A stretch of 61,843 bases of DNA, taken from the NCBI GenBank assembly GCA_011389555.1, contig JAABUD010000046.1:1-61843 (forward strand), written 5' to 3'. Origin of the DNA: Desulfotignum sp. GTDB lineage: Bacteria; Desulfobacterota; Desulfobacteria; Desulfobacterales; Desulfobacteraceae. The position numbers and the translations under genes were made by a program. Of the stretch, positions 8,034-16,613 are shown one piece after another (within the stretch, counting starts at the first letter, position 1; the number at the start of each line of letters is the position of its first letter). Under the pieces are notes generated by a model. The model was not told the DNA's origin and searched no databases. It worked only from the letters and a program-made list of their open reading frames with translations.

Positions 8034-8822
8034 ATGCGATACCTGCTGATCATCTGTCTGCTTTTTTTTCCCATCTCCGCATCGGGATTCACCTGGCCTG
8101 AAACAACCAAAGAAAAAAAAGTGCTGTTCGCCAATGCCGCCGGTCTGGCCGCCATTACCGGCTGGGGCATTGTCAACTGGGATTATTTTTCCACCACACC
8201 CTCCGCCAAAAACGAAGGCTGGTTTGCCGGCAACACCAAAGAGGGCGGTGCAGACAAACTGGGGCACTTCCATGCCAGCTATACCCTGTCTCATTTTCTG
8301 GGGCATACGTTTGAAAACTGGGGATATTCTCAAAAGCAGGGACTCAAGCTGGGGGCGTTGTCCTCTTTTGCCATCATGAACTGGATGGAACTGGGAGATT
8401 CCTTTTCCGACTATGGGTTTTCCTATGAAGATTTTGTCATGAATGCCCTGGGATGTGCCACAGCCTATCTCATTGGAACCCGGCCGGAACTGGATAAAAA
8501 AATTGACTTCAGAATCGAGTACCGGCCGCGTTTTGATACGGCCGATGTATTCACCGATTATGACCGCCAGAAATTTCTGGTGGCGCTCAAGCTGGACGGG
8601 TTTGACCAGGTCACCCACCCGCTGCTCAAATACCTGGAGCTGCACCTGGGATATTATGTCCGGGGATTTTCACACGGATCCATCCCGAAGCGAACGCTTT
8701 ATGCCGGCATCGGTGTGAACCTTTCCCGAATACTGAATGGTTTTTCACTGAATACGCTGTCCACAGTGACCCGGTTTGTCCAGATCCCCTACACGTACAA
8801 AGCATTTGAAAACGATCTATAA
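8034..8822 (+). CDS. DUF2279-like periplasmic/outer-membrane protein
   Basis: The start at 8034 gives a clear signal peptide (RYLLIICLLFFPISASG), so the 262-residue protein should be exported. The core DKLGHFHASYTLSHFLG, followed by a GALSSFAIMNWMELGDSFSDYGFSYEDFVMN region, matches the DUF2279/YfiM family, whose function is unknown. The C-terminal half (about 150-262) is rich in alternating aromatic beta segments. It follows the ykgJ-like gene after 14 bp. GAGGT sits before the chosen ATG; an ATG at 8016 overlapping the ykgJ stop is the alternative. Confidence 0.6.
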   Translation: MRYLLIICLLFFPISASGFTWPETTKEKKVLFANAAGLAAITGWGIVNWDYFSTTPSAKNEGWFAGNTKEGGADKLGHFHASYTLSHFLGHTFENWGYSQKQGLKLGALSSFAIMNWMELGDSFSDYGFSYEDFVMNALGCATAYLIGTRPELDKKIDFRIEYRPRFDTADVFTDYDRQKFLVALKLDGFDQVTHPLLKYLELHLGYYVRGFSHGSIPKRTLYAGIGVNLSRILNGFSLNTLSTVTRFVQIPYTYKAFENDL

Positions 8823-8879
8823 CACATAATCCTTTACCGCCGGCAAGAAAAAGCCGTATAATCGGTATCAGCAGAACAG

Positions 8880-8936
8880 ATGGACGAAATGATGAAACAG
8901 ATGAACGAAATGATGAAAAACATGCAACAGGAATAA
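8880..8936 (+). CDS. Possible methionine-rich micropeptide (18 residues)
   Basis: A short ATG-to-TAA frame encodes MDEMMKQMNEMMKNMQQE, seven of 18 residues being Met, from an imperfect repeat of GAAATGATGAAA. It ends 16 bp before the uspA ATG. No good Shine-Dalgarno sequence precedes it, so it may be the tail of a lost gene or a leader peptide. Reported with low confidence. Confidence 0.25.
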   Translation: MDEMMKQMNEMMKNMQQE

Positions 8937-8952
8937 CAACAAGGAGGCTGTC

Positions 8953-9945
8953 ATGAGAATCATACCTCATAAAATCATGTGTGCGGTCGATTTCAGTGAA
9001 TTCACCAACCTGACCCTGTCCTATGGGCAGGCACTGGCAAAAGAATTTGAGGCGGATCTCATTCTGTGCCACGTGGTGTCCAACATGGTGCTGATGTCCT
9101 CTGCGGGACAGGCCTATATCGCGTCTGAAAAAATCGAGGCGGAACGGCGGCAGGATGCGGCATCCCGGCTGGCAGACATGGCCAAAACCCTGGATATGGA
9201 CTGTGACACGCTGATATCCACCGGTCACCCGGCCGATGAACTGGCACGGATTGCTGAAAAAAACGGCGTGGACATGGTGGTGGCCGCCACCCACGGGGGC
9301 TCGGGGGTCAAACGATTCCTGGTGGGCTCGGTCACGGACCGGCTGGTGAAGACCCTGTCCTGTCCCGTGCTGGTGCTTCACGGGGATGCGGAACCGGACG
9401 TCCTGCCCGGGGACCGGAACAAGCTGCTGAACAAGATCCTGGTGGGATGCGATTTTTCCCCGGATTCCAGCCTGGCGTTCCAGTATGGCCTGAGCCTGGC
9501 ACAGGAGTTTGAAACCGACCTGTTTCTGGCCCATGTGGTCCGGCCCACCGAACATGTGGAGTTTTCCAGTGCCGACTATATCAAGGTTCAGGAAGGGGAT
9601 TATCTGGGCTGGAACCGGTCGGATTACCTGGGACTCACCCAACAGGCCAACGATGCGGACAACCAGCGAAAAGCGACCCTGAAACAACGTCTGGAGCGCC
9701 AGATGGCCCGCATGGTGCCGGAAGAAAGCCGCCACTGGTGCAGCCCCATTACCGCGGTTCTGGAAGGAGAGCCTTACCAGGAACTGCTGGCATTTGCCCG
9801 GAAAAACCAGGTGGACCTGATAGTGCTGGGGGTCCGGGGCCACGGTCTGCTGGAAAAATTTCTGATAGGATCCACCACGGACCGGGTGATCAGCCGATCA
9901 GACTGCCCCGTGCTGGCGGTCCGTCAGACAGATACCGACACCTGA
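8953..9945 (+). CDS. Tandem-domain universal stress protein
   Basis: The 330-residue protein has two UspA domains, about 1-150 and 155-328. Each starts with a KI(M/L)(C/V)xxDFS-type strand. The second domain has a full ATP-binding motif G-x2-G-x9-G-S/T (GVRGHGLLEKFLIGST); in the first the corresponding HGGSGVKRFLVGS is shortened, so nucleotide binding may be restricted to the C-terminal domain. A strong AAGGAGG precedes the ATG. UspA proteins accumulate in stress and growth arrest in the cytoplasm. It is probably independent of the downstream methionine synthase (97-bp gap). Confidence 0.9.
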   Translation: MRIIPHKIMCAVDFSEFTNLTLSYGQALAKEFEADLILCHVVSNMVLMSSAGQAYIASEKIEAERRQDAASRLADMAKTLDMDCDTLISTGHPADELARIAEKNGVDMVVAATHGGSGVKRFLVGSVTDRLVKTLSCPVLVLHGDAEPDVLPGDRNKLLNKILVGCDFSPDSSLAFQYGLSLAQEFETDLFLAHVVRPTEHVEFSSADYIKVQEGDYLGWNRSDYLGLTQQANDADNQRKATLKQRLERQMARMVPEESRHWCSPITAVLEGEPYQELLAFARKNQVDLIVLGVRGHGLLEKFLIGSTTDRVISRSDCPVLAVRQTDTDT

Positions 9946-10042
9946 GGAAAAAAAACATGTTATTGTTACGTCAGGCATGATATATCTGCATCCAAAACAT
10001 AACAACAAATGAACATATATGTATATCCAAAGGAGTTATATC

Positions 10043-11107
10043 ATGTCTGCATTCACCCCCAACGGTCGTCCCCTTCTCATCGGCAGTCTGCCGCTGGAAG
10101 ATCATACCGCCGCCCTGGATCTGGTATTTGATCACACGCCGGAGATCCCTTTGTGGGTCCAGCTGCCCAGGTTCAAGGAAGAAGGAATGATCCGTCAATT
10201 CATGAACGGACTTCCGGGTGTGGCTGAAAAAAAGGATACCTGGTTTATCGACACGCAGACCCCGCAGTTCGACGAAGAATTTATCCAGTTTTTTGAAGAC
10301 TATCTCGCCTTGTCCGAACCGAACGCTGATTTTCAGGCATCCCGGTTTGCCTTCACCCCCCTGACGGGCAAAGGATTTTTCCATTTCCTGGAACGGGTGG
10401 ACCGGGACACCGGCCGGTTTGCCGCGCTCAAAGGCCAGGTCACCGGCCCCATCACCTTCTGCACGGCCGTCAAGGATGACGCGGAGCGGGATATTTTCTA
10501 CAATGACCCGTTGCGGGATGCCGCAGTCAAACGCCTGGCCATGAATGCCCGGTGGCAGGCCAAAGAATTTGTCAAACGGGGCGCCACCCCCATTGTTTTT
10601 CTGGATGAACCGGCCCTGGCCGGGTTCGGCACCTCCGCCTTCATCACCATCACCCGGGCCGATGTGCAGTCATGCATCGATGAAATCGCCCAGGAGATCC
10701 ATGCGGAAAACGGCCTGGTCGGAGTCCACGTCTGCGCCAATACCGAGTGGGACCTGCTGCTGGATACAGCCATCGATATCATCTCTTTTGACGCGTTTTC
10801 TTATTTTGACAAGTTTATTTTGTATCCCAGCGCGATCAAAAAATTTCTGGGCCGGGGCGGTATCCTGGCCTGGGGTATCGTGCCCACAGGCGATGCAGAC
10901 CTGATCTCCGAGCAGACCAGTGACAAATTGACCGAAAAACTGGCCGGCCAGATCCGCCGGGTGACCGACCTGGGGATTTCTGAAAAAACGATAATGGCCC
11001 AGTCCTTTGTGACCCCCAGCTGCGGCACCGGATCCCTGGACCCGGCCTCCGCCACCCGGGTCCTGGAACTGACCCGGGCCGTGTCTGAAAAAATCCGCGC
11101 TCAATAA
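10043..11107 (+). CDS. Core-MetE type methionine synthase (UROD/MetE-like, COG0620)
   Basis: The 354-residue protein is a single catalytic barrel of the cobalamin-independent methionine synthase superfamily, lacking the N-terminal domain of the roughly 750-residue MetE. The zinc-site HVC (in GVHVCANTEW, near residue 233) and the late Cys in TPSCGTGSL are present, as are IVFLDEPALAGFG and GILAWGIVPTGD. Established work on core-MetE shows that such short enzymes use methylcobalamin-loaded corrinoid protein instead of methyl-tetrahydrofolate. AGGAG precedes the ATG. UROD-like corrinoid methyltransferases with other substrates are the alternative. Confidence 0.7.
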   Translation: MSAFTPNGRPLLIGSLPLEDHTAALDLVFDHTPEIPLWVQLPRFKEEGMIRQFMNGLPGVAEKKDTWFIDTQTPQFDEEFIQFFEDYLALSEPNADFQASRFAFTPLTGKGFFHFLERVDRDTGRFAALKGQVTGPITFCTAVKDDAERDIFYNDPLRDAAVKRLAMNARWQAKEFVKRGATPIVFLDEPALAGFGTSAFITITRADVQSCIDEIAQEIHAENGLVGVHVCANTEWDLLLDTAIDIISFDAFSYFDKFILYPSAIKKFLGRGGILAWGIVPTGDADLISEQTSDKLTEKLAGQIRRVTDLGISEKTIMAQSFVTPSCGTGSLDPASATRVLELTRAVSEKIRAQ

Positions 11108-11113
11108 CCTCCC

Positions 11114-11149
11114 CCGGGTATCAGGTCCCCCCCACACACCGGATACCCG
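11114..11149. other. Inverted repeat between convergent genes
   Basis: CGGGTATC (11115-11122) pairs with GATACCCG (11142-11149) around a 19-nt C-rich loop, in the 49-bp space where the core-MetE and transglutaminase-like genes converge. No T-run follows on either strand. It may aid bidirectional 3'-end formation. Confidence 0.3.
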
Positions 11150-11156
11150 ACACCTA

Positions 11157-11825
11157 TCACCTGCCCCCGCTTTCCCGAACCGCCTCTCCCCTGAAATCCC
11201 CGATCTTCCGTTCACAGGTTTCAAAATACCGGGGATAGGCCTGTTTCATGGCGGCCAGGGCCCGGTCCCAGGGCAGGTCATCAAAACTGCCGTGTTCGGT
11301 CACATATTCCATGTGCCGGTTGCCCAGGTTGTCAAAGGGATGAAAAATGGAATCGCCGGTCCCGTCGAATTCCAGGGGCTTGACATTGAACGCCTCGCAC
11401 AGGCTCAAATTGAATGCCGGGGTGGCCTTGACCCATCTGCCGTCCAGATACACTTCTGTAAACCCGTGCCACACGAACAGGTCGGTTTCCATCAGCGCCT
11501 TGAGCCGTTCGGTGTTCAAATGATTTTTCACATCCGCAAACCCCAGGCGGGCCGGAATTTTCTGACTTCGAAGGCAGGCCGCCAAAAGCACGGCCTTGGC
11601 CACACAATACCCCTCCCCTTTTGCCAGCACGGCACTGGCCTTTATGCTGCTTTTGACCGGCTCGATGCTGTAGGGATTGTACCGGATCAGATCCCGCACC
11701 GCATAATACAGGCGCACTGCCCGGTCCTGATCGGATGCCCCTTCTTTTGCATGCTGTTTTGAGAACGCAATGATATCCGGATGATCCTTGTCGATAAAAT
11801 AGGTGGCAGACAGACTGGCGGACAT
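11157..11825 (-). CDS. Transglutaminase-like cysteine protease-fold protein
   Basis: The 222-residue protein has the transglutaminase/protease core: the catalytic Cys in KGEGYCVAKAVLLAACLRS (Cys near 79) and the His in VWHGFTEVYLDGRW (near 122), followed by VKATPAFN where an Asp or Asn normally completes the triad. The start at 11825 is supported by AAGGAG 5 nt upstream. There is no signal peptide, so a cytoplasmic role in peptide cleavage, amidation or cross-linking is likely. Substrate unknown. Confidence 0.75.
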   Translation of the reverse strand: MSASLSATYFIDKDHPDIIAFSKQHAKEGASDQDRAVRLYYAVRDLIRYNPYSIEPVKSSIKASAVLAKGEGYCVAKAVLLAACLRSQKIPARLGFADVKNHLNTERLKALMETDLFVWHGFTEVYLDGRWVKATPAFNLSLCEAFNVKPLEFDGTGDSIFHPFDNLGNRHMEYVTEHGSFDDLPWDRALAAMKQAYPRYFETCERKIGDFRGEAVRESGGR

Positions 11826-12023
11826 GGGTACTCCTTTTCCAGGGTATGGATCTCTTTTGAACACCCCCTGTGTATACCTCATGAAACCGGAAAAAATCAA
11901 TGTCCGTTTTTGGCCCGGCCGATAATATGCTTGATTTTTACATTCAGTCTGGTAACTATTTATTTTACCCGTGTAACGGGGATCGGTATTATGGGATTGA
12001 ACCCTAGCGCCAGGGCGGTTTTT

Positions 12024-13028
12024 ATGACAATGATGAGTACCAGGGTTTTGTGCGGCTGTGTTGCCGCGGCAATGATTTTTATCCTGCCGAAGGCTCATGC
12101 GGCAGAAACCGTTTCTTTAGATGCCTCCGCAATGGTGCCGGTCACGCTGATGCTGCAGTGGACGCACCAGGCCCAGTTTGCCGGGTATTACATGGCACTG
12201 GAAAAAGGCATCTATGCGGACCATGGCCTGGATGTGACCATCCTGCGCGGCGGCCCGGACCGGGATCAGGGCGAGTATCTGCGTGACGGCCGCACGGATT
12301 TTGCCACGCGCTGGCTGGTTTCGGCCTTGAAGGACGCGTCAAACGGGATTGCGGTCCGCAATATCGCCCAGATGATCAATCGGTCAAATATGGTTCTGAT
12401 CGTCTGGAAAGACAGTGGAATTACCGGCGTTCATGATCTGGACGGACGTCGGGTGGGGGTGTGGAAGGGACAGTTCCGTCCGCCTTTTATCGCTTTTTTC
12501 CAGGCCCATGACATTCAGCCGCAGATCATCCAGCAGAATTATTCCATCAACCTGTTTTTACAGCGTGGCGTTGACGCATGTGTGGCCATGTACTACAACG
12601 AATACCACATGATCTTTCAGGCCGGTATCGACAAAGATGAATTGACGGTTTTTTCCCTGGCATCCATTGATATGCCTTTTCCGGAGGATGGCATCTATTG
12701 CCTGCAAAAGACGCTTGAAAACCGTCCGGCCGTATGCCGGGCCATGGCTGCCGCCTCACTGGAGGGATGGGAATATGCTGCGGCCCATCCGGAAGAAACC
12801 CTTGATATTGTGATGCAATACGCGCGGGGAGCCAAAGTGCCCGCCAATCGTCCGCACATGCGCTGGATGCTTACCGCCGTGCTTTCCTCGATCTTTCCCG
12901 AGTATGTCGGCGACTGGACGGTTGGCCGGCTCTCCAGAGATGATTATTCCCGGTCCGTTGATCTGTTGATGGCGCATAAAATGATCACGGATGCCCCGTC
13001 TTTCGAGGAGTTTGTCCATGTTCCGTAA
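12024..13028 (+). CDS. NMT1/THI5-like periplasmic substrate-binding protein
   Basis: From the ATG at 12024 the protein has a signal peptide (Arg, a hydrophobic run, cleavage after AHA) and about 334 residues. The mature start, TLMLQWTHQAQFAGYYMALEKG, is the NMT1/THI5-like family signature (thiamine-precursor, nitrate/sulfonate-type binding proteins). No permease or ATPase gene accompanies it. Its stop overlaps the start of the downstream RsbU-type phosphatase by 11 nt, so the two are translationally coupled and the protein may feed a signalling protein. An ATG at 11991 would add 11 residues; Shine-Dalgarno evidence is weak for both. Confidence 0.75.
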   Translation: MTMMSTRVLCGCVAAAMIFILPKAHAAETVSLDASAMVPVTLMLQWTHQAQFAGYYMALEKGIYADHGLDVTILRGGPDRDQGEYLRDGRTDFATRWLVSALKDASNGIAVRNIAQMINRSNMVLIVWKDSGITGVHDLDGRRVGVWKGQFRPPFIAFFQAHDIQPQIIQQNYSINLFLQRGVDACVAMYYNEYHMIFQAGIDKDELTVFSLASIDMPFPEDGIYCLQKTLENRPAVCRAMAAASLEGWEYAAAHPEETLDIVMQYARGAKVPANRPHMRWMLTAVLSSIFPEYVGDWTVGRLSRDDYSRSVDLLMAHKMITDAPSFEEFVHVP

Positions 13029-14919
13029 AATACGCATCGCACCGCGAATGGCCCTGATGATTATTGCCGGTGCCGGCGGCATCCTGGGGGCGGTGATCGG
13101 GTATAATTATATTTCGGCCCGGGGTCTTCTGCTGGAGGAACTGCAGCAAAAATCCAACCATCTGGCCCGGGCCACTGCCTTCCGCATCGAGGTTACCGGG
13201 TATGCCGTGGAAAAGGTGGTGCAATCGGCTGCGTTCATGTTGACGGAAAACGAGCACTCTGTCGCACAGCAGTATGATCTGCTTGAAACACTGGTGGCGG
13301 ACAATCCGGAGATATTCGGCGCGGCCATTGCGCCGTGGCCCCGGGGCGAGGCCCCTTATGTATGGCGCGCCGCGCCGCCGGCCCGGAAGCTTTTGCACAG
13401 TGATTTAAACGCGGATGGGTACCAGTATGAAATATGGGACTGGTTTGCCCTGCCCCGCGATCTGAAACGCACGATATGGACCGAACCGTATTATGACGAA
13501 GGCGGGGGCAATGTCCTCATGGTAACCCGCACGGCCCCGATATGGCGAGCTGATGATGAATTTGCCGGTGTGATTACAAGCGATGTCTCTTTGGAATGGT
13601 TGCGTGACATGCTGGCGCAATTACCGGTCGGTCGTACCGGGTATGCGTTTCTCGTGTCGGCCACGGGTGTGTTTATTTCCCATCCGGCCGTGGAATTGAT
13701 CATGAATGAAAGTATTTTCAGCCTGGCCGAGGCGCGTGGCTGCAACAATTTGCGCAGGATCGGTCAAAGGATGATCCGCGGGGAAACCGGCTTTGTGCTC
13801 TTTGACGGGTTGACGGATACACGGTCGGCCTGGCTGGCTTTTTCCCCCGTGCCCAGCACGGGATGGTCTGTGGGGCTGGTGTTTCCCGAAAAAGAATTGC
13901 TGGGGGTGGTATTTGATTTCAGCCGGAATACCCTGTTTTTCGGCGCAGCCGGGTTTGCCCTGCTGCTGGTGTTGTCCTTACTGATCGCCCGCTCGATATC
14001 CCGTCCACTGCAACTGCTGGAAACGGGCGCGCACACACTGGCCACGGGCAATCTCGATGTCTCTTTACCGGTTGTCACCGGCAGAGATGAGGTGGCGGGG
14101 CTGGCCAACGCGTTTGAATCCATGCGTACCGATCTCAAGCGGTATATGGTCGATCTGGCCCACACCACGGCGGCCAAGGAGCGGATTGAAAGCGAAATGC
14201 AGATAGCCCGTGACATCCAGATGAGTCTGGTACCGCGTACTTTCCCGCCTTTTCCCAACCGCAGCGACATGGAAATTTACGCGATTCTCGAGCCGGCCCG
14301 GGAGATCGGCGGTGATTTTTACGATTTCTTCATGATCGATGAAGATGAACTCTGCCTGGTCGTGGGAGATGTTTCCGGCAAAGGAGTGCCTGCCGCTCTG
14401 TTCATGGCCGTCACCCGCACGTTTTTGCGCTCGATCTGGCAGGAGGAACCCAGTCCCGGAGCCACCATGACACGGCTGAATCGGGAATTGGTCCGGGATA
14501 ATGAGTCCTGCATGTTCGTGACCCTGTTTTGCGCCCGGATCAACCTGACCACGGGACATTGTGTCTACGCCAACGGCGGACACAATCCGCCTTTTCTGCT
14601 GCATGCAGGCAAGCCGGCGGTTGCGCCGCCAACCGTCAACGGGCTGGTGGTGGGGGGCATGCCGGATTTTGCTTTTGGTGAGGGCGAGTTGTTCTTTGAA
14701 CGGGGCGACGCGATCTTCATATATACGGATGGGGTGACCGAAGCCATGAATCCGGAAAACGCATTGTCCGGCGATGCCTGGACACTGGCGCAGATTGAAA
14801 AATACCGGGAACTTGATTGTCACGGCATGGTGGAAGCCATGCGCAGGGCACTGGCTGATTACACCCGTGGGGCCGAACAATCGGATGATATTACCATGCT
14901 GGCATTTCGAAGGGTGTAA
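13018..14919 (+). CDS. Membrane-bound PP2C/SpoIIE (RsbU-like) phosphatase with dCache and HAMP
   Basis: The 633-residue protein has an N-terminal membrane segment (about 10-30), a periplasmic dCache-type sensor (about 35-300, with the motif WTEPYYDEGGGNVLMVTRTAP), a second membrane segment (about 305-325), HAMP (about 325-380) and a C-terminal SpoIIE-type PP2C domain. Phosphatase motifs are intact: EIGGDFYDFF, VVGDVSGKGVPAALFMA, YANGGHNPP, IYTDGVTEA and SDDITML, with the metal-binding aspartates. Such proteins dephosphorylate anti-sigma-factor antagonists. Translationally coupled to the binding protein upstream. No anti-sigma factor or antagonist gene is nearby. Confidence 0.88.
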   Translation: MFRKIRIAPRMALMIIAGAGGILGAVIGYNYISARGLLLEELQQKSNHLARATAFRIEVTGYAVEKVVQSAAFMLTENEHSVAQQYDLLETLVADNPEIFGAAIAPWPRGEAPYVWRAAPPARKLLHSDLNADGYQYEIWDWFALPRDLKRTIWTEPYYDEGGGNVLMVTRTAPIWRADDEFAGVITSDVSLEWLRDMLAQLPVGRTGYAFLVSATGVFISHPAVELIMNESIFSLAEARGCNNLRRIGQRMIRGETGFVLFDGLTDTRSAWLAFSPVPSTGWSVGLVFPEKELLGVVFDFSRNTLFFGAAGFALLLVLSLLIARSISRPLQLLETGAHTLATGNLDVSLPVVTGRDEVAGLANAFESMRTDLKRYMVDLAHTTAAKERIESEMQIARDIQMSLVPRTFPPFPNRSDMEIYAILEPAREIGGDFYDFFMIDEDELCLVVGDVSGKGVPAALFMAVTRTFLRSIWQEEPSPGATMTRLNRELVRDNESCMFVTLFCARINLTTGHCVYANGGHNPPFLLHAGKPAVAPPTVNGLVVGGMPDFAFGEGELFFERGDAIFIYTDGVTEAMNPENALSGDAWTLAQIEKYRELDCHGMVEAMRRALADYTRGAEQSDDITMLAFRRV

Positions 14920-15714
14920 TCAGGTGGACAGCAGTACCTCGTCATTTTCAAACGCTTTTTTCCGGATATCCGCAAACATCTCAATCAGGGCCTCCCGGGT
15001 CAGGGCCTGTTTTTCCGCGCCCTTGACATCCACGATGATCTCGCCGGCATCCATCATGATCAGGCGGTTGCCGAATGCAATGGCATGATTCATGTTGTGG
15101 GTGACCATGAGCGTGGTCAAAGGCCGTTCCCGAATGACCCGCTGGGTCTGTTCCATGACCATGGCGGCATTACTGGGGTCCAGGGCTGCGGTGTGTTCGT
15201 CCAGAAGCAGGATATCCGGGCCGGACAGGACCGTCATCAACAGGGTCAGGGCCTGGCGCTGCCCCCCGGACAAAGACGATACATTCGCCTTCATGCGGGT
15301 TTCAAGCCCCATGTCCAGGGTTTTGACCCGGTCTGCGAAGTTTCGGCGCATGGCCCGGTTCAGACTGATTTTGGGCCACCGGAATCCTTTTTTCGCAGTG
15401 ATCATCATATTGTCTTCAATGGTCATGTTGGAGGCCGTTCCGGCCAGGGGATCCTGGAATATCCGGCCGATGTGCATGGCCCGGCGGTATTCGGGTTCAC
15501 CTGTCACCCGCCGGTCCCTGATCCGGATCTCACCGGCACTGGGAAACACCGCCCCGGAGATCAGGTTGAACAGCGTGGTTTTGCCGGCCCCGTTGCTGCC
15601 GATAATGGTGATGAAATCCCCGGGCTCTGCCGTCAGAGACAGGTTCCGGATCACGGTTTTCTCCCCCGGGGTTCCGGGATTAAAGGTCTTGGTGATGCGG
15701 TCCAGTTCGATCAT
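14920..15714 (-). CDS. ABC transporter ATP-binding protein (COG1101 type)
   Basis: A 264-residue ABC ATPase with Walker A GSNGAGKTT (about 38-46), signature SLSGGQRQA, Walker B DILLLDEHTAALD and the switch His in MVTHNMNHA. The group pairs with a LivH-like permease and a PF04392 binding protein, both directly upstream. It overlaps the permease gene by 4 nt (ATGA). Its stop codon abuts, with no gap, the stop of the convergent RsbU-like gene. Substrates of characterised relatives include tryptophan and other amino acids; here unknown. Confidence 0.9.
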   Translation of the reverse strand: MIELDRITKTFNPGTPGEKTVIRNLSLTAEPGDFITIIGSNGAGKTTLFNLISGAVFPSAGEIRIRDRRVTGEPEYRRAMHIGRIFQDPLAGTASNMTIEDNMMITAKKGFRWPKISLNRAMRRNFADRVKTLDMGLETRMKANVSSLSGGQRQALTLLMTVLSGPDILLLDEHTAALDPSNAAMVMEQTQRVIRERPLTTLMVTHNMNHAIAFGNRLIMMDAGEIIVDVKGAEKQALTREALIEMFADIRKKAFENDEVLLST

Positions 15715-16601
15715 GCATCCCCCTTTGCCTTCAGGCGTTTGAAATTGGAAACGGCCAGGGAAACGATGATCAACAGACCCGTGATGAGTTTCAGGTCGTT
15801 GGGGGTCATGTTGATATAGTAGCCGTAGTAACGGCCCAGGTACATGATCGCCTTGAACAGGATCGCCCCCAGGATCACCCGGAGGGTCAACGCCCAGATC
15901 CGGTTGGACCTGAGCAGAAACTCTCCGAGCATGACCGAGGCCAGGCCCGACACCACGATGCCCTGGCCCAGGTTGATGTCGGCAAATCCCTGGTACTGGG
16001 CCGCAAACGCCCCGGACAGGGCCACCAGCCCATTGGAAAGCCCCACACCGATGAGCTTGAGCGTGGCCGGATTCACGCCCTGGACCCTCACCATCTGTTC
16101 GTTGTTACCCAGGGCCCCGAACACCAGACCCAGGTCGGTGAGAAAAAACAGGTCCAGGGCCAGCTTCAGGCCCAGCACCACCAGGATGAAAAAGATCAAC
16201 GATGCGATCTCCGGAGATAGAATCCCCTCACACGCGCTCTGGACCCGGGTAAGGATGGTGTCCACCCGGAGCAGCGGCAGGTTGGCCCGGTTGGACAGAA
16301 TCCGGATGTTCACGGAATAGAGCATGGTCATGGTGAGGATTCCGGCCAGCAGATGGGGTACCTTGAGTTTGTTGTGGATGGCTGCCGTGACAAACCCGGC
16401 ACTGACCCCGCCGCAAAACGCCAGAACCAGCCCGGACAGGGGGTGTATCCCGGCATGAAGACTGGTGGCCATGATCACGGCCCCCATGGGAAACGATCCG
16501 TCCACGGTCAGGTCCGGAAAATCCAGAATCCGGAAAGTAAAAAACACCCCCAGGGCCATGATGGCGTAAATCAGGCCTTCGACAAAAATACCTTCAATCA
16601 T
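15711..16601 (-). CDS. ABC transporter permease (COG4120 type)
   Basis: The 296-residue polytopic inner-membrane protein starts MIEGIFVEGLIYAIMALGVFFTFRILDFPDLTVDG, the hallmark of branched-chain-like permeases of the TrpY/COG4120 group, and has about eight hydrophobic segments, with the ATPase-contacting loop around GLSNGLVALSGAFAAQYQGF. It lies between the binding protein (12-bp gap) and the ATPase (4-nt overlap), so one importer operon is clear. Confidence 0.88.
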   Translation of the reverse strand: MIEGIFVEGLIYAIMALGVFFTFRILDFPDLTVDGSFPMGAVIMATSLHAGIHPLSGLVLAFCGGVSAGFVTAAIHNKLKVPHLLAGILTMTMLYSVNIRILSNRANLPLLRVDTILTRVQSACEGILSPEIASLIFFILVVLGLKLALDLFFLTDLGLVFGALGNNEQMVRVQGVNPATLKLIGVGLSNGLVALSGAFAAQYQGFADINLGQGIVVSGLASVMLGEFLLRSNRIWALTLRVILGAILFKAIMYLGRYYGYYINMTPNDLKLITGLLIIVSLAVSNFKRLKAKGDA

Positions 16602-16613
16602 TCAGATCGCCTG

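Noticed and set aside
13018-14919. Methyl-accepting chemotaxis protein (because of dCache and HAMP)
   Set aside because: The cytoplasmic part has complete SpoIIE/PP2C motifs and no MCP signalling hairpin.
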